Shown here: in pieces, positions 1-12,899 of the stretch | Layout: each line of letters starts with the position of its first letter | Position numbering within the stretch: position 1 is the stretch's first letter | Assembly: GCA_027257055.1 (NCBI GenBank) | Contig: JAPVLO010000059.1 | Span: 3,968,001 to 4,032,000 of the forward strand | Reading direction: 5' to 3' | DNA length: 64,000 nt | From: Cephalopachus bancanus | Taxonomy: Eukaryota; Chordata; Mammalia; Primates; Tarsiidae | The notes under the pieces: model-generated | Told to the model about the DNA's origin: nothing | Database searches by the model: none | The model's input: only the letters and a program-made list of their open reading frames with translations | Translations under genes and position numbers: made by a program

Positions 1-99
1 CTCTTTCTGCTGTCAGAAGTTGTAAAGGCATTTATATATACATGTTAGGTAAATAGAATGAAACTCTACTCTAAAGAAGTTCTGACCCTAGTAGTATGT

Positions 100-430
100 C
101 ATAGTCATGTCTTAATGTTGGTAGATACAAATTTTCCTTATCCTTTTAACTACTTCATTATGCTATATTACATGGTGATACCATAATTTATTTAACTAGT
201 TAGCTATTAATGGATTCTTTTAGTAGTTTCAATTTTTTTCCTATTATGAGAAACACCAAAGTGTGGTATTTACATTTGTACCCTTATCCACTTGTCCACA
301 TTTTTTACCTTACATAAATCCTTAGAAGTAGATTTCTTGAGTCAATACATATATCCAGTTTTAGTTTTGAGACGCTATCGCTCATTTATACTACCCTAAT
401 CCAATATGCCAGTATCCCAAAAGTAGCATG
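100..430 (-). mobile_element. L1M LINE fragment, antisense
   Basis: Reads as the complement of a mammalian L1M 3' region. Recognisable pieces are the 'TACCATAATTTATTTAACTA...' target-like segment, 'CTATTATGAGAAACACC' and 'CCTTAGAAGTAGATTTCTTG'. It is strongly diverged, so the subfamily and borders are uncertain. Confidence 0.5.
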
Positions 431-1469
431 GGATATTTTAAATTTGGGGGTCATTATTTAAAGTCACAAAGTTCTTGTCCTATTTTTGCGTAGTAGCCAA
501 AGTACTTCTCATACTTCAACTGTTTTGCTAAAAAGTCCGTAAGAAACAGAGTAAGGAATGTTGACCTTGAAATATACTAGGTTAATTCTCAAAGTAACTA
601 TTTTTAAAGTCCAGATAAACACAACAATTTATACTCTTGGGCTAGTATTAGTCAACATAGCCTTTCTAAAATGAGATTCAACTGAATGCTTCAGTTGCAC
701 AGTGGTGCAGTTAAAGCTTATAGATGTTTAAGGCATCCTCACATTGGTCTCATCTCTTATCATCCTATTTCCTGATTCTGTGCCCTAGTGGCCTGGCTAC
801 CAACCAGACAGAATTTTAATCTCCCTCAGGTTTCATGGGAGGTGTGGTATACAGAGTATGGAAAATTCATAGATAACCTTCCTATTGGTTTATCTCCTTA
901 ACGCTAATGCGGATGACTGGAAATCATACATAAAAATTCCCGTTTCCCTCAGGTGATTAAAAAGAGTGTTTATCTTTGGTGCAGACTCTCAACTAAAATT
1001 TTGTTCAGTAGTATATATCAAGAGATTTCAAGGGGTTGGGAATATATGCAGGTGGGTTACCACTTGCAAAAAGTGATTGATAATGGTGGAAGGACTGTGA
1101 CACTCATGTTTACTCTTTACTGACAGCCATATCCAAAGAAGAGAATTAACATATCACTTATATATCTGCTTGAAGGCAGGACTATTAATTTCTTTTCATT
1201 ATCTAAGAATTTCAACTTAGATTATAGAATGTCACTGTATCAGGCATCATATTGATTGATCCTAGGCACATTCTAATAACAAGAGAAAATATAAGCAGGA
1301 CAGTTAAAAAAATAAGGTTACTATGCTTAATTAGCCAACCAAGCTTTCAGTATTTTGAAAGTAATGTTTCCAGTTACAGTAATAGCCAGTATTTTGGGGT
1401 GCTTATTTGATAAGTGGATTCACGTATTAATTCTCTTGACTGCTATAGGAGATTATTGTTTATGCTATT

Positions 1470-1612
1470 TTTATTTCAAAGTTTAGGGAATTGAGTCTCA
1501 AGGAGGTGAGTGGTTTGCCCAAAGTCAGCCAGCTAACCAGGGCCCAGAACTCAAACCTGGAGGTCTGCCCAAGTCATGAGTCCTTGCACTTAACTATGAT
1601 GCTCTGCTAATT
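1470..1612 (-). repeat. MIR SINE
   Basis: Complement of the MIR core: a GAG(T/C)CTCAAGGAGGTGAGTGG block, then TTGCCCAAAGTCAGCCAGCTAA and CCAGAACTCAAACCTGG. An ancient copy without visible target duplications. Confidence 0.7.
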
Positions 1613-2250
1613 CCCATGGACATGGACAGATTGAGAATCTATCTAATATCGAGCATGCCTTTGGTACCATCTGGAAAAAAGTTCAAATTTAGTATCATTG
1701 CTGTGCTACCTCCTTTCCTGAAAGGTTGTACTCCCCTCTGATGTACATTATTATCTCAAAACCTTCTTTGTTTCCATAAACTGCATCAAGTTGGTGATGG
1801 TTTTTGTAACAGAAAGAGAAATAATTGTCCACTAACACAGCAAATCATTGGATAAATAAATCACACTGTTTTTATAGATGGGATTCTCTGCAGCAGTGAG
1901 AATAAATTGCTGCTGGATGGAAGAACATAGGTTAATCTCGCAGATACAATGATGAGCGAAAACAGGAGAAACAGGAGACAGGTATGTTCCACTAATACTT
2001 ATAGAATATGGGGGCATCAACTGGCGAGTCTTAAGGAAGTCTTCTGAGGTTCTGGAAATGTTTGTCATCATTCAGCTGAGTATACATAGGTGTATACATA
2101 TGTGAACATGGTATACATATGTGGACATTCATTCAACTGTATATGTAATATTTGTGTACTTTACTGGTTTATGTTTTACCTCAAAAATTAAGATAAAAAG
2201 TAAATCACAACACACATTTCATCCGGAGCCTCAATGTTTAATAGGAGGAC

Positions 2251-2323
2251 TTTTTTTTTTTTTTTGAGTCGGGATCTCACTCTGTCACCCAGGCTGGAGT
2301 ACAGTGGCATGATCATGATGATG
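2251..2323 (-). mobile_element. 73-bp 5'-truncated Alu with target duplication
   Basis: A poly-T run is followed by only the 3' end of an Alu right monomer (GATCTCACTCTGTCACCCAGG...AGTGGCATGATCAT), and then the sequence stops. GGAGGAC flanks it on both sides (2244-2250 and 2324-2330). This suggests a genuine very short insertion rather than a deletion remnant. Confidence 0.75.
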
Positions 2324-2371
2324 GGAGGACCACTTAAAATTGAGGACCTCTGCATCTTAGAGTTGTTTCTT

Positions 2372-2660
2372 TTTTCTTTTTTTGAGTTAGAATCTCACTC
2401 TGTCACCCAGACTGGAGTGCAGTTGGCTGCTCCCAGCCACCGCAGCCTCAACCTGCTGGGCTCCAGCGATCCTTCCGCCTCAGCCTTCCAAGTAGCTGGA
2501 ACTACAGGCGCGCGCTACCACGCCTGGCTAATTTTTGATTTATTGTGGAGATGAGGTCTCACCAAGTTGCCCAGGCGGGTCTCGAACCCGTGGGCTCAGG
2601 CAGTCCACTCACCTCAGCCTCCCAAAGCACGGGATTACAAGCTGAGCCACCGAGCCCGGC
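2372..2660 (-). mobile_element. Full-length Alu, lineage-specific subfamily
   Basis: The left poly-T is followed by both monomers, ending CCACCGAGCCCGGC. It carries the marker GGCTGCTCCCAGCCACCGCAG in the right monomer and TTGATTTATTGTGGAGATGAGG in the linker. Near-identical 14-15 bp target duplications flank it (TTAGAGTTGTTTCTT left, TTAGATTGTTTCTT right). It lies 49 bp from the short Alu at 2251. Confidence 0.92.
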
Positions 2661-3546
2661 TTAGATTGTTTCTTAATGAAACTTCTTCTTGTGATCCACC
2701 CAGGTGGGTCAGTTAACTGCCAATCTTGAAATGCCAATGCACAGGCAATAATTTTAAAATAATTCTGAAGATTCACAAGAACCAATTTCTGTCACTATGT
2801 CCATGCACTAAAGCACATGCAATACATTCACTAGAGAGCTCTCCAGGGTCCTTTATGCCATTGCCTTCTATGACACTTAGCCTGGGAGCGTACACCCTGA
2901 GACTTTTGCTTTCTGAGAGCCTGGTCACCCAGTTATTATCAAAAGGACCATCTTTAGTCATTTGCAGAGGCTTAAATTATGTTTAAGGAGGCAATGAAGC
3001 ATGCAATACATTTTACAAAGGGTTCATCTGAAATTATAAGAATAAAGTTTGAGAACTTAAAGGGGACTTCTCCAAGCAAACTGACAAACAGCTTTAATGA
3101 GGCTCATTCTCTATACTATTCTAGCAACAGAATTATTGCACTGTGCCTCATACAACAGTGTTTAACTTTGCAAATTTACCGTAACTCTCACACACTTAGT
3201 CTTTTGAATTACTTTTGCAGCGATACCAAGATCTGAATAACACAGCACCTGTGAAAAACTGTTTTTAGATTTTTGGAGATTTTCATGTGACATTTACAGA
3301 TACAGGTAATTTATTATACCATAAAACCTGGGTAGTTTCTGTACCATCATTAGAAGCTTCCCTGATGGTAACAACCGTCAAATCTGCCAGTCATTCTACA
3401 AAGATATTTTGAAGACTTACTGCAGAAGAGGCACTGGGCTTCCTGTTGTAGTATGTCTTCAAAGAAAACAAAACTCTTAGTCTGGTTGACTTAATATATT
3501 AACACTCTATCTACTGATATTATATCACAATTACATAATTCACAGG

Positions 3547-3668
3547 GTTTGTAGAGATAGGATCTTGTTATGTTGCCCAGGCTGGTCTCTAGCTCCTGGC
3601 CTCAAGCAATCCTGTTGCCCCTGCGTCCCAAGTGCTGGGATTACAGGTGTGAGCCACTGCATCCAGCC
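3547..3668 (-). mobile_element. Alu left monomer (FLAM-like), antisense
   Basis: A single monomer: TTGTAGAGATAGGATCTTG, TTGCCCAGGCTGGTCTCTAG, and a terminal TGTGAGCCACTGCATCCAGCC. No right monomer is present. Confidence 0.8.
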
Positions 3669-3779
3669 TGTCTTCAGCTCTTTAGCAGCTATTCTTTCTA
3701 GGAAGCAAACATTTGTTAGCAACAGTTTTATGTTGCCGCTAAGGTGGAGCTGGGAATATGAAATAAAACTTAATAAAGT

Positions 3780-4860
3780 CTAAGTCCTGCCCTCAAGGAG
3801 CTTTCGGTCCTGTCAGGGAGCAGATATTTAAACCGGCAATTACATTGAAGTGCAGTAAGTGCTTTGAGAGAGCATGTGTGATACCCTGGTGTCACCTGAG
3901 GACCTCCGATTTGCTTAAATTTCAAGGACTCTCTAGCCTGGATTTTCTGAGCTGTCCCAATCAGGTGGGTTGCATTCTGAGCTTCTGGATGACAAGCTGA
4001 GACTGGCGCTAGGAGGGAACTAGAGTATAAATTAGCAAACATTGGGATGGGCCAGGGAATGGCTCTTGTGGGAGTCACATTGAACTTAGATCTGAAGACT
4101 CTGCTTTGCAAAGAACTGAGGGAAAAAGCCTTCTAGGGAATGGGAGCAGCAGGAGCAGAGGCCTGGAGGCAGTGAAATGCTTAGAGTATTTGAGGAAGAG
4201 TAGGAGGTCCCGGGGTCCCCTAGTGAACCGTGGGAGTCATGGCAGTAAGAATCTGGAAATCTGCTGGGCCCAGATCCCATAGAGCTTTTAAGAAGTCATG
4301 TGTTGTGATTAGATTTATTTTTAAAAAGAGCATTCTAACTCGGTGGTTCTCATCCCTGCTTGCACATCAGATTCTCCAGGTAGCTTTTAAATATCCATAT
4401 GTCCAGGCCACACCATAGGTCAATCAGAACAGTGTTTTGTCATTGTTGTCTGATTTTGTTTTTTGGGTTTTTTTTTTCTTTTAAGTGATTAAAATAATTT
4501 CAGGGGCAGCCAGGATAAAAACCACTGGTCTAATTGTTAACCAGAGAAAGAACTCGAAGATATAGCTGAGAAAGCAGGGAAACTAGTTAGATCAGGCTGG
4601 TAGACGTTGTTTAGGTCCAAGATGGGGTTGACCCAGGCTAGGGTAAGAACGGAGGAGCTGGAGAGAAGCAGTAGTTAGGTTCAAGATGTGTTTAGGAAGT
4701 AGAATCTTCCAGACTTTCTGATGTATCATATGTGGGTGTGGCAAGAAAGGGAGAAATCAAGATAATTTAGGGGTTGGGTCTGGTAAGTGAAAAGATATTC
4801 TCATTTTATTGAAAGAAAAGATTGAAAAATGAAAGATTAGGGTGGGGCTGAGGGGATCAT
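3780..4860 (+). repeat. Ancient dispersed repeat, family not named, interrupted by a hAT MITE
   Basis: A mammalian-wide repeat whose landmarks are CTGCCCTCAAGGAGCTTTC, a 'GGAGCAGAGGCCTGGAGGCAG' block, AAGAAGTCATGTGTTGTGATT and the tail GGTGTGGCAAGAAAGGGAG. Related copies appear near 27775, 29330, 43185 and 54560. A hAT MITE occupies 4341-4528 within it. I do not assign a database name. Confidence 0.55.
4341..4528. mobile_element. hAT-type MITE (MER5/MER58-like)
   Basis: Terminal inverted repeats GGTGGTTCTCATCCCTG and ...AAAACCACTG, with the internal GTCCAGGCCACACCATAGG. Imperfect 8-bp flanks (CTAACTC.. / TCTAATTG) fit hAT target duplication. It is inserted in the ancient repeat around it. 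Confidence 0.6.
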
Positions 4861-5029
4861 GATTGACTGAATTTAGCTCAGGACTCCAAAATGATCGGTC
4901 TGTCTGTAACCAGAAGTAGGGGTATATTTGGATCTTTGTGTACTTGATTGGGTACCAACAGGGTACCCTTCCTCTTTGGGGAAAGGAATGAATGACCTAT
5001 AGCTACAGTTTTTAAGGATCTTGGCTATG

Positions 5030-5242
5030 TCAGGGACTGTGCCAAACACTGATTTAATCCTTTTAACAACTCTATGAGGTTAGAGGGGAGTAATCCCCCA
5101 TTACAGATAAGGAAATATAGGCACAACTAGATTGTAATTAACTTCCCCATGATTGAACAGCTGTTAAGTAGAAGAGCAGGGTTGTGAGTCAGAGTTTACC
5201 AACCTGGTTTCAACAATGCTCCACTTAACCACAACACTAGTC
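5030..5242 (-). repeat. MIR SINE
   Basis: Complement of MIR: CATTACAGATAAGGAAATAT, GATTGAACAGCTGTTAAGTAG and a 3' CTCCACTTAACCACAACACT. Most of the element is present. Confidence 0.75.
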
Positions 5243-5995
5243 TTACATACCCAAGTTGCTGTAGATGAGCTAACCTCATTAGACTATGGGGAATCCATCT
5301 GCAAGTTGTTTTCGAAGGAGTTACTTATTCCCAGGTAATTGTCAATGACAGTTTTCATAAGATAAGCTCCTGCTAGCTAAATGTTACCTACATGTCCCTC
5401 CCTCCGCCACTGGGACCAATTTTTCCAATTGAACTGCTGGAAGGATTGAAAGATCCTGAGCACTATTGCTTAAATAAGTAGACTACATGCTCTATGAAGA
5501 AATCATATTATTTTCTCAAAGGAGAGTTGGCCCAGCGAGGCAATGATTGCTGGGAACAAACTTTCTGGTTTTCCATTTTGTTCTGCTACAAGTGGCACGT
5601 TCTATCAATCAAGGCCTGCTGGGAAAGATTTTGTCTTTCCTCGTTGCAATTTAATTTTATCCTCTGTTGAACTCAGGTGCATTTTAAATACAAAGCTGAG
5701 CTGCTCCGTTAGCATTAATCCGTGTCCTCCTGGAGATGAGTTGAATTTTGTTTAGACTACTACTAAGGAATTCCCCTAATGTGTGAGTCTAAAGATGTTT
5801 GTCCACTTATAAATAAGTTATTTATACCCCTCAAAACAGTTCTTAACTGAGGCTTTTAAATCAGTTGCTGCGACAGCTTTACACTGTGGCCCACAAAAAG
5901 CAGTTTTCACTGGTTAATCTGTAGGTGAAATACAGTGTTCAGACGAGTTAGCAGGTTTACTTCAGAGGACAGTGACAGGGAGCTGAACTCTGAAC

Positions 5996-6290
5996 TTTTT
6001 TTTTTTTTTTTTTGAGTTGGAGTCTCACTCTGTCGCCCAGACTGGAGTGCAGTGGCCACTCCCGGCCACCACAGCCTCGACCTGCTGGGCTCCGGTAATC
6101 CTTCCACCTCAGCCTTCCAAGTAGCTGGAAATACAGGCGCGTGCTACCATGCTCAGCTAATTTTTTATTATTGTAGAGACGAGGTCTCACCAAGTTGCCC
6201 GGATGGGTCTCAAACCCGTGGGCTCAGGCAATCCACTCACCTCGGCCTCCCAAAGTGCTGGGATTACAGGCTAAGCCACCGAGCCCGGCT
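5996..6290 (-). mobile_element. Full-length Alu, lineage-specific subfamily
   Basis: An 18-nt poly-T precedes TGAGTTGGAGTCTCACTCTG, GTGGCCACTCCCGGCCACC (the subfamily palindrome) and a terminal CCACCGAGCCCGGCT. Low divergence from the copies at 48493 and 50652 indicates a young element. The flanks share only GAACT. Confidence 0.93.
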
Positions 6291-7029
6291 GAACTCTTAT
6301 AGTATCAGGCACCAAGTCCTTTACGTGAGCTGTTGGTTTGGAATAGGGAATGGTCTATGGGATGTTGCTTAGGATAGTGAATTGATACTTACACAGTCTT
6401 CAGAGACTACATTATGGGGACCATCATTCACTGTTCCAAAGGAAACACAAAGTAAAAATATACTCTCTAAAAAAAAAATGCATTGGGCTATGCAATTAAT
6501 AGTCACTTAACTTGTTGCTGTGAATCTGAAACAACAGCTGTTCACGCTGCTGCCTCATGCCCTATACCTTGCTCAGGGACGTCTTTCATTATGAAGGTCT
6601 GAGGTTCGGTGCTGCAGTTAATTGGTTTTCTATGTTTGTTTAAACATAAAAGGTACTGAAAACTCTATGTCCCAGAATTGATTATCGACGTTTATTTTCT
6701 CCATTTGGGGTTTGCTCATTATTTCTGCCAAGTTTTCCTGGTTGGAACTTGGATTCTAAAATTGCTTCCCTTCAAACTCTAGAAGCTGTGACTTGGCATA
6801 GTAGCTGAGCTCCAGGAGGGGCAAGGACTTATCTCGAAGGGTGGGGACTGCCTTTTGATACTAATGCTGCATTGTAAGGAAAATGGTGATGTGTGGATAC
6901 TTTGCAGAAACCAGGGAGGGCCCTCATCCCCTCTGTGGGAGCAAGAACGAGACTATCAGCTCTGTGAGGGGAGGGCACTGTGATTTGTTCAATGGCATAT
7001 CTTACTCCACTACCCAGTTCTTGACATAC

Positions 7030-7548
7030 GGTTAGCTACTGCGGTGTAACAAATTACTACAAACTTAGTGGTTTAAAACAACACACATAGTTTCTGTGTG
7101 CTCTCTGATTTAAGGTTTCTCACAAGGCTGCAATTCAAGGTGTCAGCTGGAACTATGGTCTCATCTGAAAGTTTAAATGGCGAATGATTCACTTCCTAGC
7201 TCACTGGGATTGGTGGCAGAATTCAATTCCTTAAGGTCTGTGTGACTGAGGAGCTTTGTTTCCCCTTAGCTGTTGGCCAGAGGCCACCTGCTGTTCCCTG
7301 TCATGTGGGCTTCTCCAGCATGACCATTTACTTCATCGGCAAGCTGGGTAGGCAGTTGTGATATATGCTAGCAAGATGGAGGTTAGAATCTTTTGTAGCC
7401 TATTGCCTTTGCCTCATTCTACTAGATATAAGCCACTAGATCCAGCCTACCCTCAAGAGGAGGGGATTATACAAGGGCCTGAATACCTGGAGTCAGGAAA
7501 CTTTGGGAACCATATAGAGTCAGCCTACCACAGCTCGCAGTTGACATG
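7030..7548 (-). mobile_element. MaLR (MLT1-like) LTR, antisense
   Basis: Starts TAGCTACTGCGGTGTAACAA ATTACTACAAACTTAGTGG and ends AGTCAGCCTACCAC. Internal landmarks are CACAAGGCTGCAATTCAAGG, TCAGCTGGAACTATGG and AGAGGAGGGGATTATACAAG. These match the complement of an ERVL-MaLR-type solo LTR; the subfamily is uncertain. Confidence 0.6.
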
Positions 7549-7677
7549 CAGTACATATTGGTTGAGTGAATTGGCTTAAAGAGCTGGGTTTTTGTAATTT
7601 GGGCTGAGAGCATCATACTGTTTTCCCCCATCACCTCTTTATAATCTATAAATGGTGTTTAAGATCATTCCGGTAAT

Positions 7678-7984
7678 TTTATTTATTTATTTTTTGACGT
7701 GGAGTCTCACTCTGTCGCCCAGGCTGGAGTGGCGCCCAGGCTGGAGTGTGGCACAGTCTTGGCCACTGCAGCCTAGACTTGCTGGTCCTTCTGCCTCAGT
7801 CTTCCAAGTAGCTGGGCCTACAGGTGCGAGCCACCATGCCTGGCTAATTTTTTTTTTAATCTGTTGTATATATGAGGTCTCTCCATGTTGCCCAGGCTGG
7901 TCTCGAACTCCTGAGTTCAGGCAATCCTCTCACCTGCACCTCCCAAAGTGCTGGGATTTCAGGTGTGACCCATCGTGCCTGACT
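7678..7984 (-). mobile_element. Alu, older antisense copy with small internal duplication
   Basis: Both monomers are present. The phrase GCCCAGGCTGGAGTG occurs twice in tandem (7718-7748), an internal duplication near the 3' end of the right monomer. It lacks the young-subfamily palindrome and reads TTGGCCACTGCAGCC there. Confidence 0.85.
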
Positions 7985-10900
7985 CATTTGGGTCATTTTA
8001 ATATTTTTTACATGATACCTACATGATATTTACATAGTCTTTCCCCATTCCTAATAATGCAAAGTAATGATCTTACCCACTCCGGAAGAGGAATTTTTTC
8101 GACAGAAGGATCAATCTGGCAACCCCTTCGATCCATTGTGCCTGTCTCATATTTTTCTTGCTACATACATGGGGAGGGGGGATTTAAAACAGTCCTCACT
8201 CAGTGTTTTCTGGATTCCGTGTCTTTTGTAAATGGAGTGCCCCTGAGCAGCTTTTTGCTTCGAGGGAATGAAAAACAAGAGTGATAGTTCATATCTAATG
8301 TATTTTGGTTGGAGTCACTTGCTACATGTGAAAACAGTCGGCTCTGCTTTCTCCACTAAGCCTTTGATATCGTTGGGGCATTTCAGTGCATGGCAAGATT
8401 CTTAACAAGGGAAAGTCAAAGTTGTCCAGCATGGCCATACCAAATCCAGGAGAAACTTGCAGGCAAGTCACTGAACCTGAAATAAGCTTCTCTTGTCCCA
8501 GGCTTCTCAAGATCTCATACTTTTTTTTTTTTTAATTCAAAGGTCATGACCATGTCTGTGTGAAATGGCTTGTATTGTAGCTTAAGACTCTAGGTCGTGC
8601 TTTGCTGGGCTGGAATTTTTTTTTCTTTCTTTCCAATTCAGGGGCAACCTATACTTTGAGAACACTGACAAGGATGGGACAGCCAAGCTCTGGGAGCCTG
8701 TCTTGAACTGCTGCAAAGGCTTTCCTACCACCTTTTTGGCTGTGAAACATAGCACATTAAAAGGACAGGGACAGAAGTCACCATGTGGCTCCAATGGGAG
8801 TCATTTACCAGGTGCCGCAGTCCACCTACTTCCTCTCTTCTAGTTTGGCTTTGAAATGGAGTGTTGGGTAAGCCCAGAGCCAGAGGAAATGGAATTGTAT
8901 ACCCAGTCTAGGACAATTTGGTCTTCATGAAAATGAGAAGTCGCCTGGGAAGACAATAGGCAAGCCTGCTGCTGGCAAGTTCTGCCATTGTACAGATTTG
9001 CTACTATCCCTGCTGTCGCCCTGCGGGGGATGGTTTTTCCAGTAATGCACTCCTCCAAGCCAAGTCTGACATGAGATGGTAAATACTCTGGTGGTCTGGG
9101 GAGTTGGGAGCAGGGAGGGTAGAGAATGGTCAGTTTAAGTAGACCCAAGGCACAACTTTCATTTCCTCAAGTGGCCATCCCTGTGACCACAAATCTCAAT
9201 TCTCTGGAGATGAATAACCTGTGAATTGACTAGTTTCCATTAATATTATGAATTAACAATAAGTAAGCTGTGTCAGTGCTCAAGCTCCATTTGAAGTGGG
9301 GAGGGTGAATCCTATTAGCATTTATAATTATGTTTTCTTTTCATATTAATCCTTTTCCATGGCTGAGGAATTAGGGGTTTTCTCATCTGCTGATGGAAAC
9401 CAGTCCCAAGAGTCTGTCCCTGTCAAGTGCTGGAAAATAGATGATGATACAGGGCCATACCCTTCCCCTCAGACTGGGGCTCCTCTCCTGTGAGAAGCCT
9501 CAGTGACGTTTGCATATCTATTAGATTAGGCGTAATGTATGATCCTGGAATTTGAGTAGTCAAACTTAAAGCAAGCCTACTGACCAGGAATCCACACTTG
9601 GCTACTTGCCTTTAGCTGAATTTCACAAAAAAGTACTATAGCTTTGCAGAATTCCTTTTTCTTTTGCTACACTTCACTCTGAACGGTGTCTCTGTTTCCC
9701 TCTCTGACTTTATTCCATGGCAATTTGGGATGCTAAATGCACCAATACCTCTGTTTTCTGTTTTTTTATAATCCCATTGCAGCTGTGAGTATAGGAAATG
9801 ATGTTGGGATGTCAAAAGGGATAAAAGAAATTTCTACATTAGAAACTGAGAACATAGGCTGTACAAGAAGAAGGAAAGTAATATTTGTGAGTACTAAAAA
9901 GAAGAGTCAGGAAGAGAAGGGCCTTTTCAATATAACTTTAATAGTTAGTGGTTTCGTTTTGTCTTCTTGAACCTAAAAACAGTCCCTAAATTATTGACAA
10001 ATGCTTAACTTATTAATAAAGAAAGCAGGTCGGTGCTCTGTCTTTGGGTAAGGCCTAACTGAAACTCAGTGGTGCAACAACCAAGTAATAAATGGTTTGT
10101 GCCAGGAAGTTCCTGACAGCAACTTGAACCAAAATCTGGTGAATGATAACCAGGTTGTTGAAGTCAGAATGAAAGAAGCGACAGCATCTTTGTTCCATAG
10201 CTCTTACCTAAGAGATTTAGGTAAGATCCATGGGTAGAGAGGAGAATCGGATGTGAAATCAGACCTCCTGAGAAGTGCTTGCCCTTGTCCTGATATGCTT
10301 CTGAATATAGTTATCTGCTTACTGTCGGGGTGGGAGAATAGTCATCTTTGCAATTCAGGAACGCTGTGCAGGGTCTCTGGTCCTGCTGTTTGTCACTTTC
10401 CTCTGCAGCCATGTTTAACAGTGTAGCCATTCACCCTCAGCAGGCATAAATCCTTTCTCCCACAAGAGGATATTGGCTGGATATGACGTTTATGGGACTA
10501 AAAGAGCAGCTGGTGGTGTCGAATTCAAGGCAAGTAGGTTGTTTTGGCCATCCTATTTAGCAGATGGCCGGTACTTGATAGATTGGAATTATTGGGATCC
10601 AAGTCAAGGGCCAAATGGCACAGGGGACGGGAGAAATAAATGGCAGCACATATCTAAATGCAGGCACTTGCAGTCCGGTGGAGCCTCTCTGCCACCATTT
10701 CATCTTGCTTCAAACAGGAATAAATGCAGGTCCTCATATAGAGCCTCCAGATAAACACATCTCTAGAGATGATTGATAACATGGCTAGTAATTTGGTAAT
10801 TGGATCTTTATGCTGAACCATTAATTGAAAAGGAAATTTTATGAAGTTTAGATTTTATTAGCATTTACATGAATTTGGCCTTTAGTTCAAACCTACGTGT

Positions 10901-11429
10901 CATGATTTTCCATACTGTCAGTGTCTCTATGTATTTTGGTTATATCTAAAGACAACTGACAAGCTTTAACTCAGAGCCCTCTCTCGTGTTTGTGTGCCAT
11001 CCTTTTGAAGATGACTAATGCCACGAAAGCTGCTCTGAAGTGGAAGTGCCAGGAGCTAAGTTTTGCAATGAGAGCATAAACTCTGCAGGGAAAGGGGGTG
11101 TCTGTTTCTTCTAGTCCATTTTAAGCTCATTTGTGCAATTGCTGCCTTCTCAGTATTACTGCATAACTCCTTTGATCTTAAAGTGGAAGGAAGCAAATTT
11201 CAAGAGCCAGGAAAACTCACATGGCTTTAAAAGGAACAGCGTATTGCAAAATTGAGTGGATATCAAATAAAACATAAATTTGGATCTTTTGAAACTTGAA
11301 CTCAAGGAGATACTCCTTTTAGAGCCAAGCACATTGACAAGCTCAGGGGTAAGATTGCTGTTGTTTGACATTCATTTAAATTTGAGTGTTTGGGTCAGCT
11401 TGTTGCCTGATATTATCCATCCATTATTG

Positions 11430-11560
11430 GATGCTGCATTTATACTCAGCATTATACTCTAAGCTTCCAACTTTTAATTCTCATAACAACATTATGAGGT
11501 TATATCCTCTTTTCACAGATGAGGACACTGAAACTCAAAGAATTCATGCCTGTCTCAGAA
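11430..11560 (-). repeat. MIR SINE fragment
   Basis: Complement of the MIR core: TTAATTCTCATAACAACATT, TTTTCACAGATGAGGACACTG and AAACTCAAAGAATT. The distal part is missing. Confidence 0.6.
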
Positions 11561-12230
11561 TTCCTTATTTTCCCCATCTCTTGGCCTCATCCATCTTGGA
11601 TAGAGAACAAAACATAAACACAGGTTGCTAAAACAGCCTCTTCACTGTTGTCATATTTAAAAGCTGCCAAAATTGCTTAGCTTATGCCCATGAATTTTTT
11701 TTTAAGTGGCAAATTGATTGAAACAGTGAGTGAAAGGGATTATTTCATTTAGGGTTATGCCTTACTGGAACAAATCTACTTATTAGTGTGCTATTTGGAT
11801 TCCCCACCCTGAGTTTTGTAACCAAGATATAGAATGGAGACTGAACTTAGTATTATTAGTAAGTTTATTTGACTAGCCAGTAATCTCTGTTTTTTTCTCT
11901 CTTTCTCCTCATTTGTCTACTCAACCCCAGCCACATAAACCAGAAATGGAGTCTGTCGAGCTGAATGGACATTGTAGAAGGGTTTCCTTTTCTGGGGTTG
12001 CTTAGACTCTGGGAGCAGGTCCTTAAGCTAACATGAGGCCAGGTCTAAGTATCAGACACGGAGAAGCTGTAATCAGAAGTGACCAGAGATTGAACCTGGA
12101 CTAGGTTGCCTGATTATTTTTCTTTTGCATGGCCTGCAGATGTTATCATGGGTGTCAGTCATGGAGGATTAAGAACAGTTTCTTTGAGCCTTCACATCAT
12201 CAGATAAGACTAAATGCATTTTTAAAAGTA

Positions 12231-12642
12231 CCTGTTATGGTCTATTTTGTGCTGCCACCACAGAATATCACAGATTGAATAATTGGGTAATTGATAATGA
12301 ACAGAAATTGGGTAATTGATAATTACTAGAAATGTGTTTGGCTCATGGTTCTGGAGGCTGGGAAGTCTAAAAGCATGGCACTGGCATTTGGTGAGGCCTT
12401 CTTGCTGCATCATAACATGCTAAAGTACAACACATGGGAAGGAGGGAGCCAAACTTATTTTTATAGCAAACCCCATCTTACAATAAGGACCATAATCTAT
12501 TCATGAACGCAGAACCCTATTGACCTGGTCCGCTCTTAAAAGTTTACTTTCAACACGATTACATTGGTGATTAGGTTTTCAAGACATGAAATTTGGGAGA
12601 CACATTCAAACCATAGGGATCCTCCTGACCATAAAATATTCT
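12231..12642 (-). mobile_element. MaLR-type LTR, antisense, with short internal duplication
   Basis: TACCTGTTATGGTCTATTTTG, CATGGTTCTGGAGGCTGGGA, GGCCTTCTTGCTGCATCAT and TTTGGGAGACACATTCAAACC are the complement of a MaLR LTR. AATTGGGTAATTGATAAT occurs twice, 27 bp apart (12281 and 12308), a small duplication. Confidence 0.6.
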
Positions 12643-12899
12643 GTCTCAGGGGATTGAAGATCAGAATATCTGATAAATTTTGCTGTGGTAGAGAAGTGAT
12701 AACACAGTTTTGGAGGAGCACATGGATTGATCAAGTTGACAGCAAATGCTGTGTCTTGTGATGTGGAATTTCACTGGGAAACCTTAAAGCAAACCATAAG
12801 TATATTGGTTAAAATATATTATTGATACCATAGCCTGACTCTCATCCTCCACCTCTGCACACGCTCAAAGAAATGTTAACAGCTAATTTTTGCTCTATA

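Noticed and set aside
10473..10754. 93-codon open frame on + starting MAGYDVYGTKRAAGG
   Set aside because: No known domain, no splice or conservation evidence, and it lies in intron; open length is within chance.
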